Assembly (NCBI GenBank): GCA_016180165.1
Contig: JACPBU010000128.1
Coordinates: 1-17,082, forward strand
Direction of reading: 5' to 3'
Source: Candidatus Woesearchaeota archaeon
GTDB taxonomy: Archaea; Nanobdellota; Nanobdellia; Woesearchaeales; JACPBV01
DNA length: 17,082 nucleotides
The notes beneath the pieces are model-generated. The model had not been told where the DNA came from and searched no databases. It worked only from the letters and a program-made list of their open reading frames with translations. Shown here piece by piece: positions 1-6,036 of the stretch (position 1 is the first letter of the stretch; each line of letters opens with the position of its first letter). A program made the translations under genes and the position numbers.

Positions 1-42
1 TTCGGAATATTTTTTCCTCATTTCGCACCCCCTCCAGAAAGA

Positions 43-50
43 TTTATATA
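43..50 (+). promoter_or_regulatory. TATA element of the His-rich/FTR1 unit
   Basis: TTTATATA, preceded by AAAGA, lies 49 bp upstream of the ATG at 99. The predicted transcription start is around 72-76. The 13-mer AAAGATTTATATA is identical in the cupredoxin promoter (3117-3129). Confidence 0.7.
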
Positions 51-61
51 AGGATGGCATA

Positions 62-82
62 TTCTTAACCATTGTTAACTTT
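62..82. promoter_or_regulatory. Putative operator, copy 1 (TTAAC-N4-GTTAA)
   Basis: The 14-bp inverted repeat TTAACCATTGTTAA sits at 65-78, over the predicted start site. The surrounding 21 bp match 18 of 21 positions of 3131-3151 in the cupredoxin promoter. The distance from the TATA element is 11 bp here and 1 bp there. The position fits a repressor that blocks initiation. The regulator is unknown and the assignment is inference. Confidence 0.5.
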
Positions 83-98
83 AAGGGAAAGAAGAAAT

Positions 99-305
99 AT
101 GAGCATCGATCAAAGATTTGAAGAACACGGGCACGATAGCGGGCATGGAGGCCACGACAGCCATAGTGACGGAAATATACTGGGGCCGGTCCTTGTCGGA
201 GCGGGAGCTGCGATCGGTCTCGTCACTGGCGGGATAGTGGGGTTAGGGGTCGGGGCTTTGACAGGGTATGGTGCTGCTAAAATTACTGGAGCTTACTATC
301 GCTAA
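99..305 (+). CDS. Small His-rich, glycine-zipper membrane protein
   Basis: This is a 68-residue protein that I do not recognise as a named family. The polar N-terminus (residues 1-25) holds five histidines (H10, H12, H16, H19, H22) among Gly, Asp and Ser, in a spacing typical of weak metal-binding segments. Residues 28-60 form one hydrophobic Gly/Ala-rich segment with small residues every few positions, as in glycine-zipper membrane proteins. ATG 99 was chosen over an upstream in-frame TTG at 72 because the TTG falls at the predicted transcription start, inside the palindrome. A weak purine-rich GGGA precedes the ATG. The next gene downstream is an FTR1 iron permease, so a role in metal handling is plausible but unproven. 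Confidence 0.7.
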   Translation: MSIDQRFEEHGHDSGHGGHDSHSDGNILGPVLVGAGAAIGLVTGGIVGLGVGALTGYGAAKITGAYYR

Positions 306-362
306 GTTTGAGAAACGCCGCTATCAGGATTGAGGCCAACTAACTTTATTGGAGGAGAGCTG

Positions 363-440
363 ATGGTAAATTGGAAAAAAGCCCCCATCAGATTTGAGAA
401 GGCCACCTTGAGCTTTGAAAAGTTTCAATATGAGAGTTGA
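363..440 (+). CDS. Possible 25-residue leader peptide of the FTR1 gene
   Basis: This short ORF has the best ribosome-binding site in the area: GGAGGAG at 351-357, 5 nt before its ATG. It encodes 25 residues rich in Lys, Phe and Glu, with no similarity I recognise. It is in a different frame from FTR1 and stops (TGA 438-440) between the two candidate FTR1 starts (430 and 445), neither of which has a clear Shine-Dalgarno site. That arrangement suggests translational coupling. It could also be chance. Confidence 0.35.
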   Translation: MVNWKKAPIRFEKATLSFEKFQYES

Positions 441-1296
441 TGACATGCTTGAATCATTCCTTCTGACATCCCGGGAAACCTTAGAAGCCAGCTTAGTCGT
501 AGGCATCGTGATGGCCTACCTGGCAAGGACTAACAATCCCCAATATAAGAAAAATGTGTATTACGGCATCATAGCGGGCATTCTCCTGAGCATCGCATCA
601 GCTTTTATCTTTACTGTCATTGCAGGTGGCTTTTCCGGGAAAGGAGAAGAGATTTTTGAAGGGACAACAATGCTCATTGGCTCTTTTCTTCTCACCACGA
701 TGATATTGTGGATGATGCGGCAGAGGCATATCTCAAGGCATATTGAAAGCAAAGTTCAAAAGTATGTAAGCCATGAGAACGGGTTTTTCTCCCATTTCGG
801 CATCTTTTCTCTTATCTTTATCGCAATTTTGCGTGAAGGTGTTGAGACAGTGATATTCCTGAATGCAGCTTCATTTTCCGGGGGGGCAAACTTTTTGGGG
901 GGAACTTTAGGCATCCTTGCTGCGCTAATCACAGGCTACCTTTTTTTCATGAGCGCTTTGAAAATCAACCTGCGGAAGCTCTTTGGGCTCAGCAGCATCC
1001 TCCTGATATTATTCGCTGCTGGATTGGTTGCTCACGGCATCCACGAATTTGAGGAAGCAGGGCTGGTTTCCGGGCTCATCACACCGCTTTTTGACATCAA
1101 TCCCCCTGTCCGCCCTGATGGAAGTTTCTCTCTTCTCCATGAAAATGGCATCTTTGGGAGCTTCTTCAAGGGGATGTTCGGGTATAACGGGAACCCAAGC
1201 CTGCTTGAGGTGATGGCTTATCTTGGGTATTTGGGGGCAATCCTGGTTTTATACCTAAAGATTGAAAGAGACAACCGGCTGGGGATGAAGAGATAG
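430..1296 (+). CDS. FTR1/EfeU-family iron permease
   Basis: This is a polytopic membrane protein of 288 residues, the usual size for bacterial and archaeal FTR1-family permeases. The two diagnostic REXXE motifs, which carry iron ligands in this family, are visible as RETLE (15-19) and REGVE (135-139), each in a hydrophobic helix. About seven hydrophobic segments can be counted. FTR1 proteins take up ferric iron; in yeast and some bacteria they work with a copper oxidase or other periplasmic partner. ATG 430 and ATG 445 are both possible starts, and the family N-terminus fits either. The upstream His-rich gene and leader ORF are probably co-transcribed, as no separate TATA element is obvious. 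No periplasmic EfeO- or EfeB-like partner lies beside it. Confidence 0.9.
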   Translation: MRVDDMLESFLLTSRETLEASLVVGIVMAYLARTNNPQYKKNVYYGIIAGILLSIASAFIFTVIAGGFSGKGEEIFEGTTMLIGSFLLTTMILWMMRQRHISRHIESKVQKYVSHENGFFSHFGIFSLIFIAILREGVETVIFLNAASFSGGANFLGGTLGILAALITGYLFFMSALKINLRKLFGLSSILLILFAAGLVAHGIHEFEEAGLVSGLITPLFDINPPVRPDGSFSLLHENGIFGSFFKGMFGYNGNPSLLEVMAYLGYLGAILVLYLKIERDNRLGMKR

Positions 1297-1304
1297 CGTA
1301 ATAA

Positions 1305-1339
1305 GAAAAAAAGCAGCAAAAAAGTTAATTTTCTTTTCT
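1305..1339. terminator. Bidirectional A/T-tract terminator
   Basis: A T-rich tract at 1325-1339 follows the FTR1 stop by 28 nt on the plus strand. An A-rich stretch at 1305-1323 gives two poly-T runs on the minus strand downstream of LemA. Archaeal RNA polymerase terminates at such T tracts, and the genes converge here. Confidence 0.45.
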
Positions 1340-1371
1340 GGGGCAGGAAATTATTTCGTGAATCATGCTCA

Positions 1372-1941
1372 TTAAAAACTCACTTCGACATCTTTCTTTT
1401 CTGATTCAGCCACCTTAAACATCTCTTGTGCGATAAGCTTCATCCGCCCAGCAACGATCATGTCGGGAAAAGATTGGATTCTTATGTTGAAATTATTCAC
1501 GCTGTCGTTGTAGAACTCTCTCCTGTCTGCCAGCTCATTCTCGATGCCGGAAATCCTGCCCTGCAGCTGGATAAAATTCTCATTCGCTTTCAGGTTGGGA
1601 TAGTTTTCTGCAACTGCAAAGATGCTCTTCAATGCGCCTGAGATGATGCTGTCGGACTTTGCCTTCTGCTCCATCGTCGTTGCGTTGAGGAACTGGGTTC
1701 TTGCTTTGGTGAGCTGCTCCAGGGTTGATTTCTCGTGCTTCATATACCCCTTGACCGAGCTGATGAGCTTGGGGAGCTCGTCTGAGCGCTGCTTCAGCAG
1801 AACATCAATATTGGCCCAGGATTTTTTGATGTCATTCCTCAGCTGGACAAGGCTGTTGTAGATGCTGATAAGATACCCGATGATTCCTATCGCAAGAAGA
1901 GCGACGATCATTCCGATGATGATGGTTAAGCCAAGCGCCAT
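1372..1941 (-). CDS. lemA: LemA family protein
   Basis: The 189-residue protein has an N-terminal membrane segment (about residues 2-26) followed by long amphipathic helices. Characteristic LemA sequence is seen: a YNSLVQLRNDIKKSWANIDVLLKQR stretch (described here only in part for length: YNSLVQLRNDIKKSW then ANIDVLLKQR), the AVAENYPNLKAN-type motif before the middle, and EFYNDSVNNFNIRIQ-like sequence near the end. LemA proteins are membrane-anchored helical-bundle proteins of poorly defined function. The start is ATG 1941, with GGTTGA a few bases upstream; an in-frame TTG at 1947 is less likely. LemA genes are often paired with GIDE-domain genes, as here (2208-3089). The two are separated by an inserted element that appears to supply sequence upstream of LemA. 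Confidence 0.92.
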   Translation of the reverse strand: MALGLTIIIGMIVALLAIGIIGYLISIYNSLVQLRNDIKKSWANIDVLLKQRSDELPKLISSVKGYMKHEKSTLEQLTKARTQFLNATTMEQKAKSDSIISGALKSIFAVAENYPNLKANENFIQLQGRISGIENELADRREFYNDSVNNFNIRIQSFPDMIVAGRMKLIAQEMFKVAESEKKDVEVSF

Positions 1942-1998
1942 ATTCAACCTTTTGTAAACCTTTCTTTTTGTATTTGTTTAGCACCCTAAAGTCGAAAT

Positions 1999-2008
1999 CC
2001 TTTTATCT
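1999..2008 (-). promoter_or_regulatory. Candidate TATA element for lemA inside the inserted element
   Basis: The minus strand reads AGATAAAAGG about 60 bp upstream of the lemA ATG, predicting a start near 1977-1982. It lies inside the MITE-like element, so the insertion may have given lemA its own promoter. The match is weak. Confidence 0.3.
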
Positions 2009-2037
2009 ACCGACGGCTAGCGCGTTGCGGGGGCCGC

Positions 2038-2161
2038 CCTCCGTCCGCAGACCGGAACGCAGGATTCTCCCTCCGTTGCGAAGCAACCGGAACGCTTTTT
2101 TCTCCCTCCTTCCCGAAGGGACAGGAACACTTTTTCACCCCTACGGGGACGCAGCGCCTGC
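2038..2161. repeat. Tandem array of small covarying hairpins
   Basis: Three related units at about 32-35 bp spacing each fold into a short hairpin: TCCG/CGGA plus TC/GA (2040-2056), TCCG/CGGA plus TTGC/GCAA (2072-2091) and TCCT/AGGA plus TCCC/GGGA (2107-2126). All have an unpaired C at the same place in the 3' arm (2052, 2087, 2122), and two have a GAA loop. Two more hairpins follow: CCCC-TAC-GGGG (2138-2148) and GCAG-CGC-CTGC (2151-2161). Stem bases differ between units while pairing is kept. Confidence 0.65.
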
Positions 2162-2207
2162 GGTGTATCACCTAGGATTTCGAAGGTGCTAAACAAATAC
2201 TTCTTTT

Positions 2208-3089
2208 TCAAAAAAATAAGCCCAAGTATAAAAGGATTACGGTCAGTGATCCAAGAGATAGGGCAGATCCCCCATAAATGCCCCCAATCACCTTCCATCT
2301 AAATTTCTTGAGCACCTCTTTCTCAGGCCTGTCAGAAATGTAGTAAAAGCTCCCGAGACGGCCTTTCTGGATCATAACATCTTCAACCCCTTTCTGGGCT
2401 GTCGCCTCTTCCACATAAGGGTTATCGCCTGCTGTCCCTATGACGAAAAGCTTGTCTTTTGGTGCAATAAAGGATTCAGTAAACCTCATTCTTTTATTAA
2501 AGCCCAAAAAGCTTTCAAAACTCAGGCTTCTTGCCGTCAGGAATTGTTTTATTGATGCGGGAGGGGGTTTTCCCAATCCCGATTCAAAGGTGAAATCATT
2601 GGGGATATCAATCTCAGCATCTTTGGGATCCACTAAGACCTCGCCGGTATCATCCTTAAGAGAGAAGGGGTAGCTTTGCGTATCTGAGAGAAGAGTGGCC
2701 CAATGGCTGCTTTTTCCTGACCTTCGATACTCCTCGACCGCAAAGCTGTAATGCACACAATCATTCTGGGTGAGCGGGCTTTTAAGCATATTCACCTTCA
2801 GTGGAGCAACTTCGCCCGAAACTTCTACTAATCCCATTGCTATTGACCGTATCTTTGATGTCGGCAGATTTTCAATGGTTCTTTTCTGCCTCAGCTTGGA
2901 AAATCCATAGAAGAAAATTCCGATGCCTCCAAAAAACCCTAAAACTGCAAAAAAGAAAAATTCGTTGAACCTGTCAAGGTCAGGAAGATTGATGTTGGAA
3001 AATCCAAGAAGAATCCCTGCCCCCATTGCAGCAAAAATGAGGAGGGGGAATATCCAGCCGCTCTTTAATGTCCTCAGGGGAATTGCCAT
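2208..3089 (-). CDS. GIDE-domain membrane protein (E3 ligase MUL1-like fold)
   Basis: The 293-residue protein has two N-terminal membrane segments (about 11-30 and 43-63), a soluble domain (about 75-265) and a C-terminal membrane segment (about 268-292). The soluble part matches the GIDE family: IRSIAMGLVEVSGEV near 80-95, SPLTQNDCVHYSFAVEEY near 104-121, and PFSLKDDTGEVLVDP near 141-155. GIDE is the membrane-facing domain of the eukaryotic MUL1/MAPL ligase. Prokaryotic versions lack the RING finger, as here, and are commonly next to lemA. Their function is not established, though a membrane or envelope role is likely. The ATG is about 25 bp from a minus-strand TATA element, so the transcript is probably leaderless. 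The downstream lemA gene is split off by the inserted element at 1970-2200. Confidence 0.85.
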   Translation of the reverse strand: MAIPLRTLKSGWIFPLLIFAAMGAGILLGFSNINLPDLDRFNEFFFFAVLGFFGGIGIFFYGFSKLRQKRTIENLPTSKIRSIAMGLVEVSGEVAPLKVNMLKSPLTQNDCVHYSFAVEEYRRSGKSSHWATLLSDTQSYPFSLKDDTGEVLVDPKDAEIDIPNDFTFESGLGKPPPASIKQFLTARSLSFESFLGFNKRMRFTESFIAPKDKLFVIGTAGDNPYVEEATAQKGVEDVMIQKGRLGSFYYISDRPEKEVLKKFRWKVIGGIYGGSALSLGSLTVILLYLGLFF

Positions 3090-3111
3090 TCTTGTCCCAA
3101 AACGAGAAGGG

Positions 3112-3119
3112 TATAAAAA
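3112..3119 (-). promoter_or_regulatory. TATA element of the GIDE-domain gene
   Basis: The minus strand reads TTTTTATA, centred about 26 bp from the ATG at 3089, which predicts a leaderless mRNA. It is separated by only 2 bp from the plus-strand TATA element of the cupredoxin gene. Confidence 0.6.
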
Positions 3120-3121
3120 GA

Positions 3122-3129
3122 TTTATATA
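3122..3129 (+). promoter_or_regulatory. TATA element of the cupredoxin operon
   Basis: TTTATATA, in the context AAAGATTTATATA, is identical to that at 38-50. The predicted start is around 3150-3155, just before a strong Shine-Dalgarno site. Confidence 0.7.
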
Positions 3130-3130
3130 G

Positions 3131-3151
3131 TTCTTAACTATAGTTTACTTT
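3131..3151. promoter_or_regulatory. Putative operator, copy 2
   Basis: TTAACTATAGTTTA (3134-3147) contains the perfect palindrome AACTATAGTT. The 21-bp block matches 62-82 at 18 positions. It lies between the TATA element and the predicted start, where a bound repressor would block initiation. Confidence 0.5.
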
Positions 3152-3163
3152 GGAGGTGGGATT

Positions 3164-3691
3164 ATGGCAGGAAAGAATATGTTTACGGGAAAGGGAATAT
3201 TGGTTATTGGAACTTTGGCATTGCTGCTGCTGTTAGCAGGATGCGGACAGGAGCAGTCCCAAGTTACGCCTAAATCGGCAATGCCTGCGGGAGATACGGG
3301 CAAGGCAGTCCCGGAGATGGTTGTTGAGGAGAGTGATGCAGCTCCGCCTGCGCCGCCTGCTGAAGCTCCGGCTATGGAAGAGAAAAAGACAACTGCGACT
3401 ACGGCCAGCGGTTCAATGATGGAGGAAACCGGGGCAACGGCTCCAAAAACAGTTGCAGTGAGCATCAAGGGCTTTGCGTTCAGCCCAAAGGATGTTGCCG
3501 TCAATGTTGGTGACACCATCACATGGACCAATGAGGACTCTGCGCCCCATACGGTGAAGATAACAGGCATGCCTGAGTCAGATGAGCTGAGCAAAGGCGA
3601 TTCCTGGAGCAAGACTTTCACTGAAGCGGGGACATTCAGCTATATCTGCGGGCTTCATCCGTCAATGAAAGGGACGATAACAGTAAAATGA
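3164..3691 (+). CDS. Cupredoxin (plastocyanin-like) lipoprotein
   Basis: The 175-residue protein has a basic N-terminus, a hydrophobic signal segment (12-25) and a lipobox LLAGC with the lipidated Cys at 27, so it should be anchored outside the cell membrane. A Pro/Ala/Glu/Thr-rich linker (about 35-95) leads to a C-terminal cupredoxin domain (96-175). The type 1 copper ligands are all present: H129 (in SAPHTV), then C162, H165 and M168 in YICGLHPSM. It should bind one copper ion and carry single electrons, or act in copper handling. The start is fixed by GGAGGTG at 3152-3158, 5 nt before the ATG. It heads an operon, and its stop overlaps the next start as ATGA. The promoter block shared with the FTR1 unit suggests common metal-dependent control. 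Confidence 0.92.
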   Translation: MAGKNMFTGKGILVIGTLALLLLLAGCGQEQSQVTPKSAMPAGDTGKAVPEMVVEESDAAPPAPPAEAPAMEEKKTTATTASGSMMEETGATAPKTVAVSIKGFAFSPKDVAVNVGDTITWTNEDSAPHTVKITGMPESDELSKGDSWSKTFTEAGTFSYICGLHPSMKGTITVK

Positions 3692-4407
3692 ACAAGCTTG
3701 CCTCAAATTTTCTTTTTTCTTTTTTTGTTACACTAGCTATGGTTGTCCTGGACATGCTCTACCATCTTGCAGGAGGCACTGCAGTCCATCTCCTGTATGT
3801 GCTGGTCAAGTTCTTTGTCATCTTTCTTGTGACCTTTCTTACTGCGCACTTCGTCGGGAGAAGCCCAGGGGAAGGATGGTTCACAACAATTTCCGGGCCA
3901 ATCATCTTTTATCTGTATTACCGGTTTGCAAACCCGACTCTGAACCGGGAAGTTTTTGTGCTCGATGAGCAGTTCTGGTTCGTGTTTGCCCACATCGCTA
4001 TGATGATGCTCAGCTATTTTGGGGTTTATTATTTTGTCTTCGGGAAGAAAGACAGCATCAAAGCAAAGAGCATCGTTTCTGTTTTTGTGCTTGCGCTTCT
4101 GGTTACGGGGATCGATATCCTTTATCAATTGACTTATGTCCATATTGCCACGGGGGGGGATGAAAAAGCGAATGCAGTGGCATTGCATTTTGAGAAGAGC
4201 TTCAATCTTTTTGCGCTGGTATTCCTTTCCGGCTTATTTGCAAAAAAGCTAAAAAAGAATCCTTTGGTAAGTGGCATTGCTTTTGTTGCAGCAGTGAGCC
4301 TGATTATTTTTCTCACCAGCTTCAATCTGCCAAGAGCCTTCTTCGGCATCATTTCAGGAGCTTTGCCTTATTGGCTGCTCAGCCTCAATTTCCGGGGGAA
4401 AAGATGA
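3688..4407 (+). CDS. Uncharacterised polytopic membrane protein with an internal repeat
   Basis: I do not recognise a named family. The 239 residues contain seven or eight hydrophobic segments (about 4-27, 32-56, 65-80, 96-118, 129-151, 172-188, 194-212, 218-233). Two halves look related: LDMLYHLAG near 21-29 and IDILYQLTY near 142-150 sit at matching places in their helices, and each is followed by a hydrophobic helix pair, suggesting an ancient duplication. Its ATG overlaps the cupredoxin stop by 4 nt (ATGA), and its own stop overlaps the next gene in the same way, so the three proteins are made from one coupled mRNA. It may be the membrane partner of the cupredoxin. That is inference from context only. 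Confidence 0.75.
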   Translation: MNKLASNFLFSFFVTLAMVVLDMLYHLAGGTAVHLLYVLVKFFVIFLVTFLTAHFVGRSPGEGWFTTISGPIIFYLYYRFANPTLNREVFVLDEQFWFVFAHIAMMMLSYFGVYYFVFGKKDSIKAKSIVSVFVLALLVTGIDILYQLTYVHIATGGDEKANAVALHFEKSFNLFALVFLSGLFAKKLKKNPLVSGIAFVAAVSLIIFLTSFNLPRAFFGIISGALPYWLLSLNFRGKR

Positions 4408-4604
4408 AAAGAAAAGTCCTGCAATGGATAGTTATCCTGATTTTAGCAGCAATTGCCTTTGTTTATCTGACTTTGCCTTACAAGACGGTAAAAAACATCC
4501 TGGGAATCGGGCTGGGGCTCAGGCATAATGACCACGTGATGATTGGAACCGTAGCGCTGATAATCGCAGTTGTCGGCATTTACAGGAACATCGTAAAAAG
4601 ATAG
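4404..4604 (+). CDS. Small two-helix membrane protein
   Basis: This 66-residue protein of unknown function has two hydrophobic segments (about 6-24 and 46-61) joined by a short loop with basic residues and HNDH (41-44). Both termini are Lys/Arg-rich, which suggests that both face the cytoplasm. The start is the ATG in the ATGA overlap with the preceding gene; an upstream in-frame start at 4371 would lie inside that gene. It is the last gene of the cupredoxin operon. The following 55 bp before the convergent hydrolase gene show no clear terminator. Confidence 0.65.
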   Translation: MKRKVLQWIVILILAAIAFVYLTLPYKTVKNILGIGLGLRHNDHVMIGTVALIIAVVGIYRNIVKR

Positions 4605-4659
4605 ATGTTAAGGCCGACAAAAGATATAGCCATGTTGGCAGCATTGCCCACGCAGTAAA

Positions 4660-5220
4660 TCACAATATCAGTTTTATTGTTTCGAGAAGCAGCCCAAATT
4701 TTGTATATCCTGCTTTCGAATTGAAATGCCCGGCATCGGGCACAAGATGAAATGCCGCATGCAGATTCTTTGCAAGCTCCTCGCCATTTCCCAGAGAAAC
4801 ATAAGGGTCATTATCAGATTGGAACACAATAAAATTGTTGGCTTTCTTTTTTATGGATCTCCAATCAAAAGAGAAGCCGCTAAAACTGTTGTCCCTATCA
4901 TAATTTAAGATTGGCCGGACACCAATAGGCGTTCCAACAAAAATGGCTGCCTTAACCGGATGCTCTAACTTTTCTAATATCCTAAGAGTGAAGATTCCCC
5001 CCAGGCTATGGCCGATAAGGAGGGTATCTTTGTTGATATGCTGCTCATAATTTTTTAGGACATCAAACCATTCAGAAATTTTTGCAGGGATGCCTGGCGG
5101 CGAAGGAAATTGCGGCACAAAAACTTTAAGGCCAATTTTCTCAAGTTCCAGCTTCAGCCAGGGAAACCAGTTTTCTCCCGGATACCCTTCAGTCCCATGA
5201 AAGATGAATGCAGTCTTCAT
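4660..5220 (-). CDS. RBBP9/YdeN-like alpha/beta serine hydrolase
   Basis: The 186-residue protein is a compact alpha/beta hydrolase, the usual size of the RBBP9/YdeN family. The opening MKTAFIFHGT with a following YPGENWFPWLK stretch is typical. The nucleophile elbow GHSLGG gives S72, SDNDPYV gives the acid D138, and DAGHF gives H165, completing a catalytic triad. No signal peptide is seen, so it is cytoplasmic. The natural substrate of this family is mostly unknown; an ester or peptide is likely. ATG 5220 was chosen because the family begins directly at the first beta strand; an in-frame extension to 5274 adds 18 residues without a family counterpart. It lies 80 bp downstream of the methyltransferase gene on the same strand and may be co-transcribed. 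Confidence 0.85.
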   Translation of the reverse strand: MKTAFIFHGTEGYPGENWFPWLKLELEKIGLKVFVPQFPSPPGIPAKISEWFDVLKNYEQHINKDTLLIGHSLGGIFTLRILEKLEHPVKAAIFVGTPIGVRPILNYDRDNSFSGFSFDWRSIKKKANNFIVFQSDNDPYVSLGNGEELAKNLHAAFHLVPDAGHFNSKAGYTKFGLLLETIKLIL

Positions 5221-5300
5221 TTGATTGGATAAACACTTAATCCTTAAGGCCCCCATTGCGTAAGCTGCCGGCAATCTTTTTTTCTTGCCTTAACTCTTAT

Positions 5301-5861
5301 CTAAACCCTGCAGGTGTAGACAAATGCCGGGGGGATGTTCCAAAGGGTGAAATCAAGCTTGACCGAGGAGAATTCCTCTCTGAATCCACGGAGAGACTTT
5401 AAAGAATATTGGTATTGGATATACCTTCCCTGCGGGGGCAGCGATGTTTTTACGGTATCGATGATCTTCTTCCCGACATCCTTCGGCAAAGAAGCAAGAG
5501 GCAGGCCCGAGACGATGTAATCGGGCTTCGGAAGATTGAACGAGATAAGATAGGAAGGGAGCTTTTCTGCTTCATCTTTGATGGCGATGAGGCGTTTATC
5601 TTTGATGCTGGAAAGCACCCCAAAGATATTCTCATTTCTCTCAAAAGATATCAGGACAGCATCAGGCCTCATCTTCTTCAGGATCTCTTTGGTGATGCAG
5701 CCTTCACCTGCCCCGAATTCAACGATCAGTGATGCACTGCTGAAATTGATAGGCCTAAGCATCTTTGCAATAAGCGCCCTTGAACTTGGGGCGATTGTGC
5801 CAATTGACCTGTAATCCCTCAGGAACTCCCTGATATAGACCAGTTTTCCCGTCTTTCCCAT
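5301..5861 (-). CDS. PmtA-like phospholipid N-methyltransferase / rRNA dimethylase-fold SAM methyltransferase
   Basis: The 186-residue class I SAM-dependent methyltransferase shows the SAM-binding loop VEFGAGEG (47-54), an acidic residue closing strand 2 (FERN, E74) and SGLPLASLP (118-126), the motif IV variant seen in COG3963 phospholipid methyltransferases. The N-terminus (FLRDYRSIGTIAPSSRAL, 13-30) is also typical of that family. Bacterial members methylate phosphatidylethanolamine. The substrate in an archaeon with ether lipids cannot be read from sequence and might be an amino-headgroup lipid or something else. The ATG at 5861 is about 27 bp from the minus-strand TATA element TTTATTAA (5884-5891), so a leaderless transcript is likely. 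Confidence 0.8.
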   Translation of the reverse strand: MGKTGKLVYIREFLRDYRSIGTIAPSSRALIAKMLRPINFSSASLIVEFGAGEGCITKEILKKMRPDAVLISFERNENIFGVLSSIKDKRLIAIKDEAEKLPSYLISFNLPKPDYIVSGLPLASLPKDVGKKIIDTVKTSLPPQGRYIQYQYSLKSLRGFREEFSSVKLDFTLWNIPPAFVYTCRV

Positions 5862-5883
5862 AGGGGCGACAAAAGCAGGGCAA

Positions 5884-5891
5884 TTAATAAA
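5884..5891 (-). promoter_or_regulatory. TATA element of the methyltransferase gene
   Basis: TTTATTAA on the minus strand is centred about 27 bp upstream of the ATG at 5861. Confidence 0.5.
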
Positions 5892-6018
5892 CTTATCCTT
5901 TGGAGAAGAAAATGGGCAATGGGCTTAGGGGAGGAATAATCCAAAGGCACCGTTCCAAAAAGGATTCAGCAGCCTCAATTAAAAATCATTTGGTGTACCT
6001 GTTATAGTGGCCCAACTA

Positions 6019-6036
6019 ACATATATCTTTTTATTG
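6019..6036 (+). promoter_or_regulatory. TATA region of the aldolase gene
   Basis: ACATATATC is followed by TTTTTATTG, either of which could be the TATA element. The predicted start is near 6047-6060, upstream of the chosen GTG at 6076. This argues against translation from the GTG at 6007, which would decode the promoter. Confidence 0.45.

Larger units (their letters stand above)
1970..2200. mobile_element. MITE-like element with inverted ends and 8-bp direct repeat
   Basis: The element is 231 bp with no convincing ORF. Its outer 16 bp (GTATTTGTTTAGCACC, 1970-1985) are repeated perfectly inverted at 2185-2200. A further 9 bp (TCGAAATCC, 1992-2000) pair with 2175-2183, offset by a 5-bp length difference. 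The 8-mer TTCTTTTT occurs directly outside both ends (1962-1969 and 2201-2208), as expected of a target-site duplication, although it is low in complexity. The interior is GC-richer than its surroundings and holds tandem hairpins. It sits right after the GIDE-gene stop codon and upstream of lemA. It is best explained as a non-autonomous transposable element; the partner transposase is not in the window. Confidence 0.7.

Noticed and set aside
2038..2161. Hairpin array considered as a CRISPR array
   Set aside because: The units are 32-35 bp, imperfect and contiguous, with variation inside the stems and no unique spacers between identical repeats.
2017..2298. 93-codon minus-strand frame across the MITE-like element
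   Set aside because: It spans the inverted ends and hairpin array and overlaps the GIDE gene 3' end; repeats explain the open frame.
5912..6006. About 31-codon plus-strand frame between the divergent methyltransferase and aldolase genes
   Set aside because: There is no clear ribosome site, the composition is basic and low in complexity, and it overlaps an inverted repeat; not supported.
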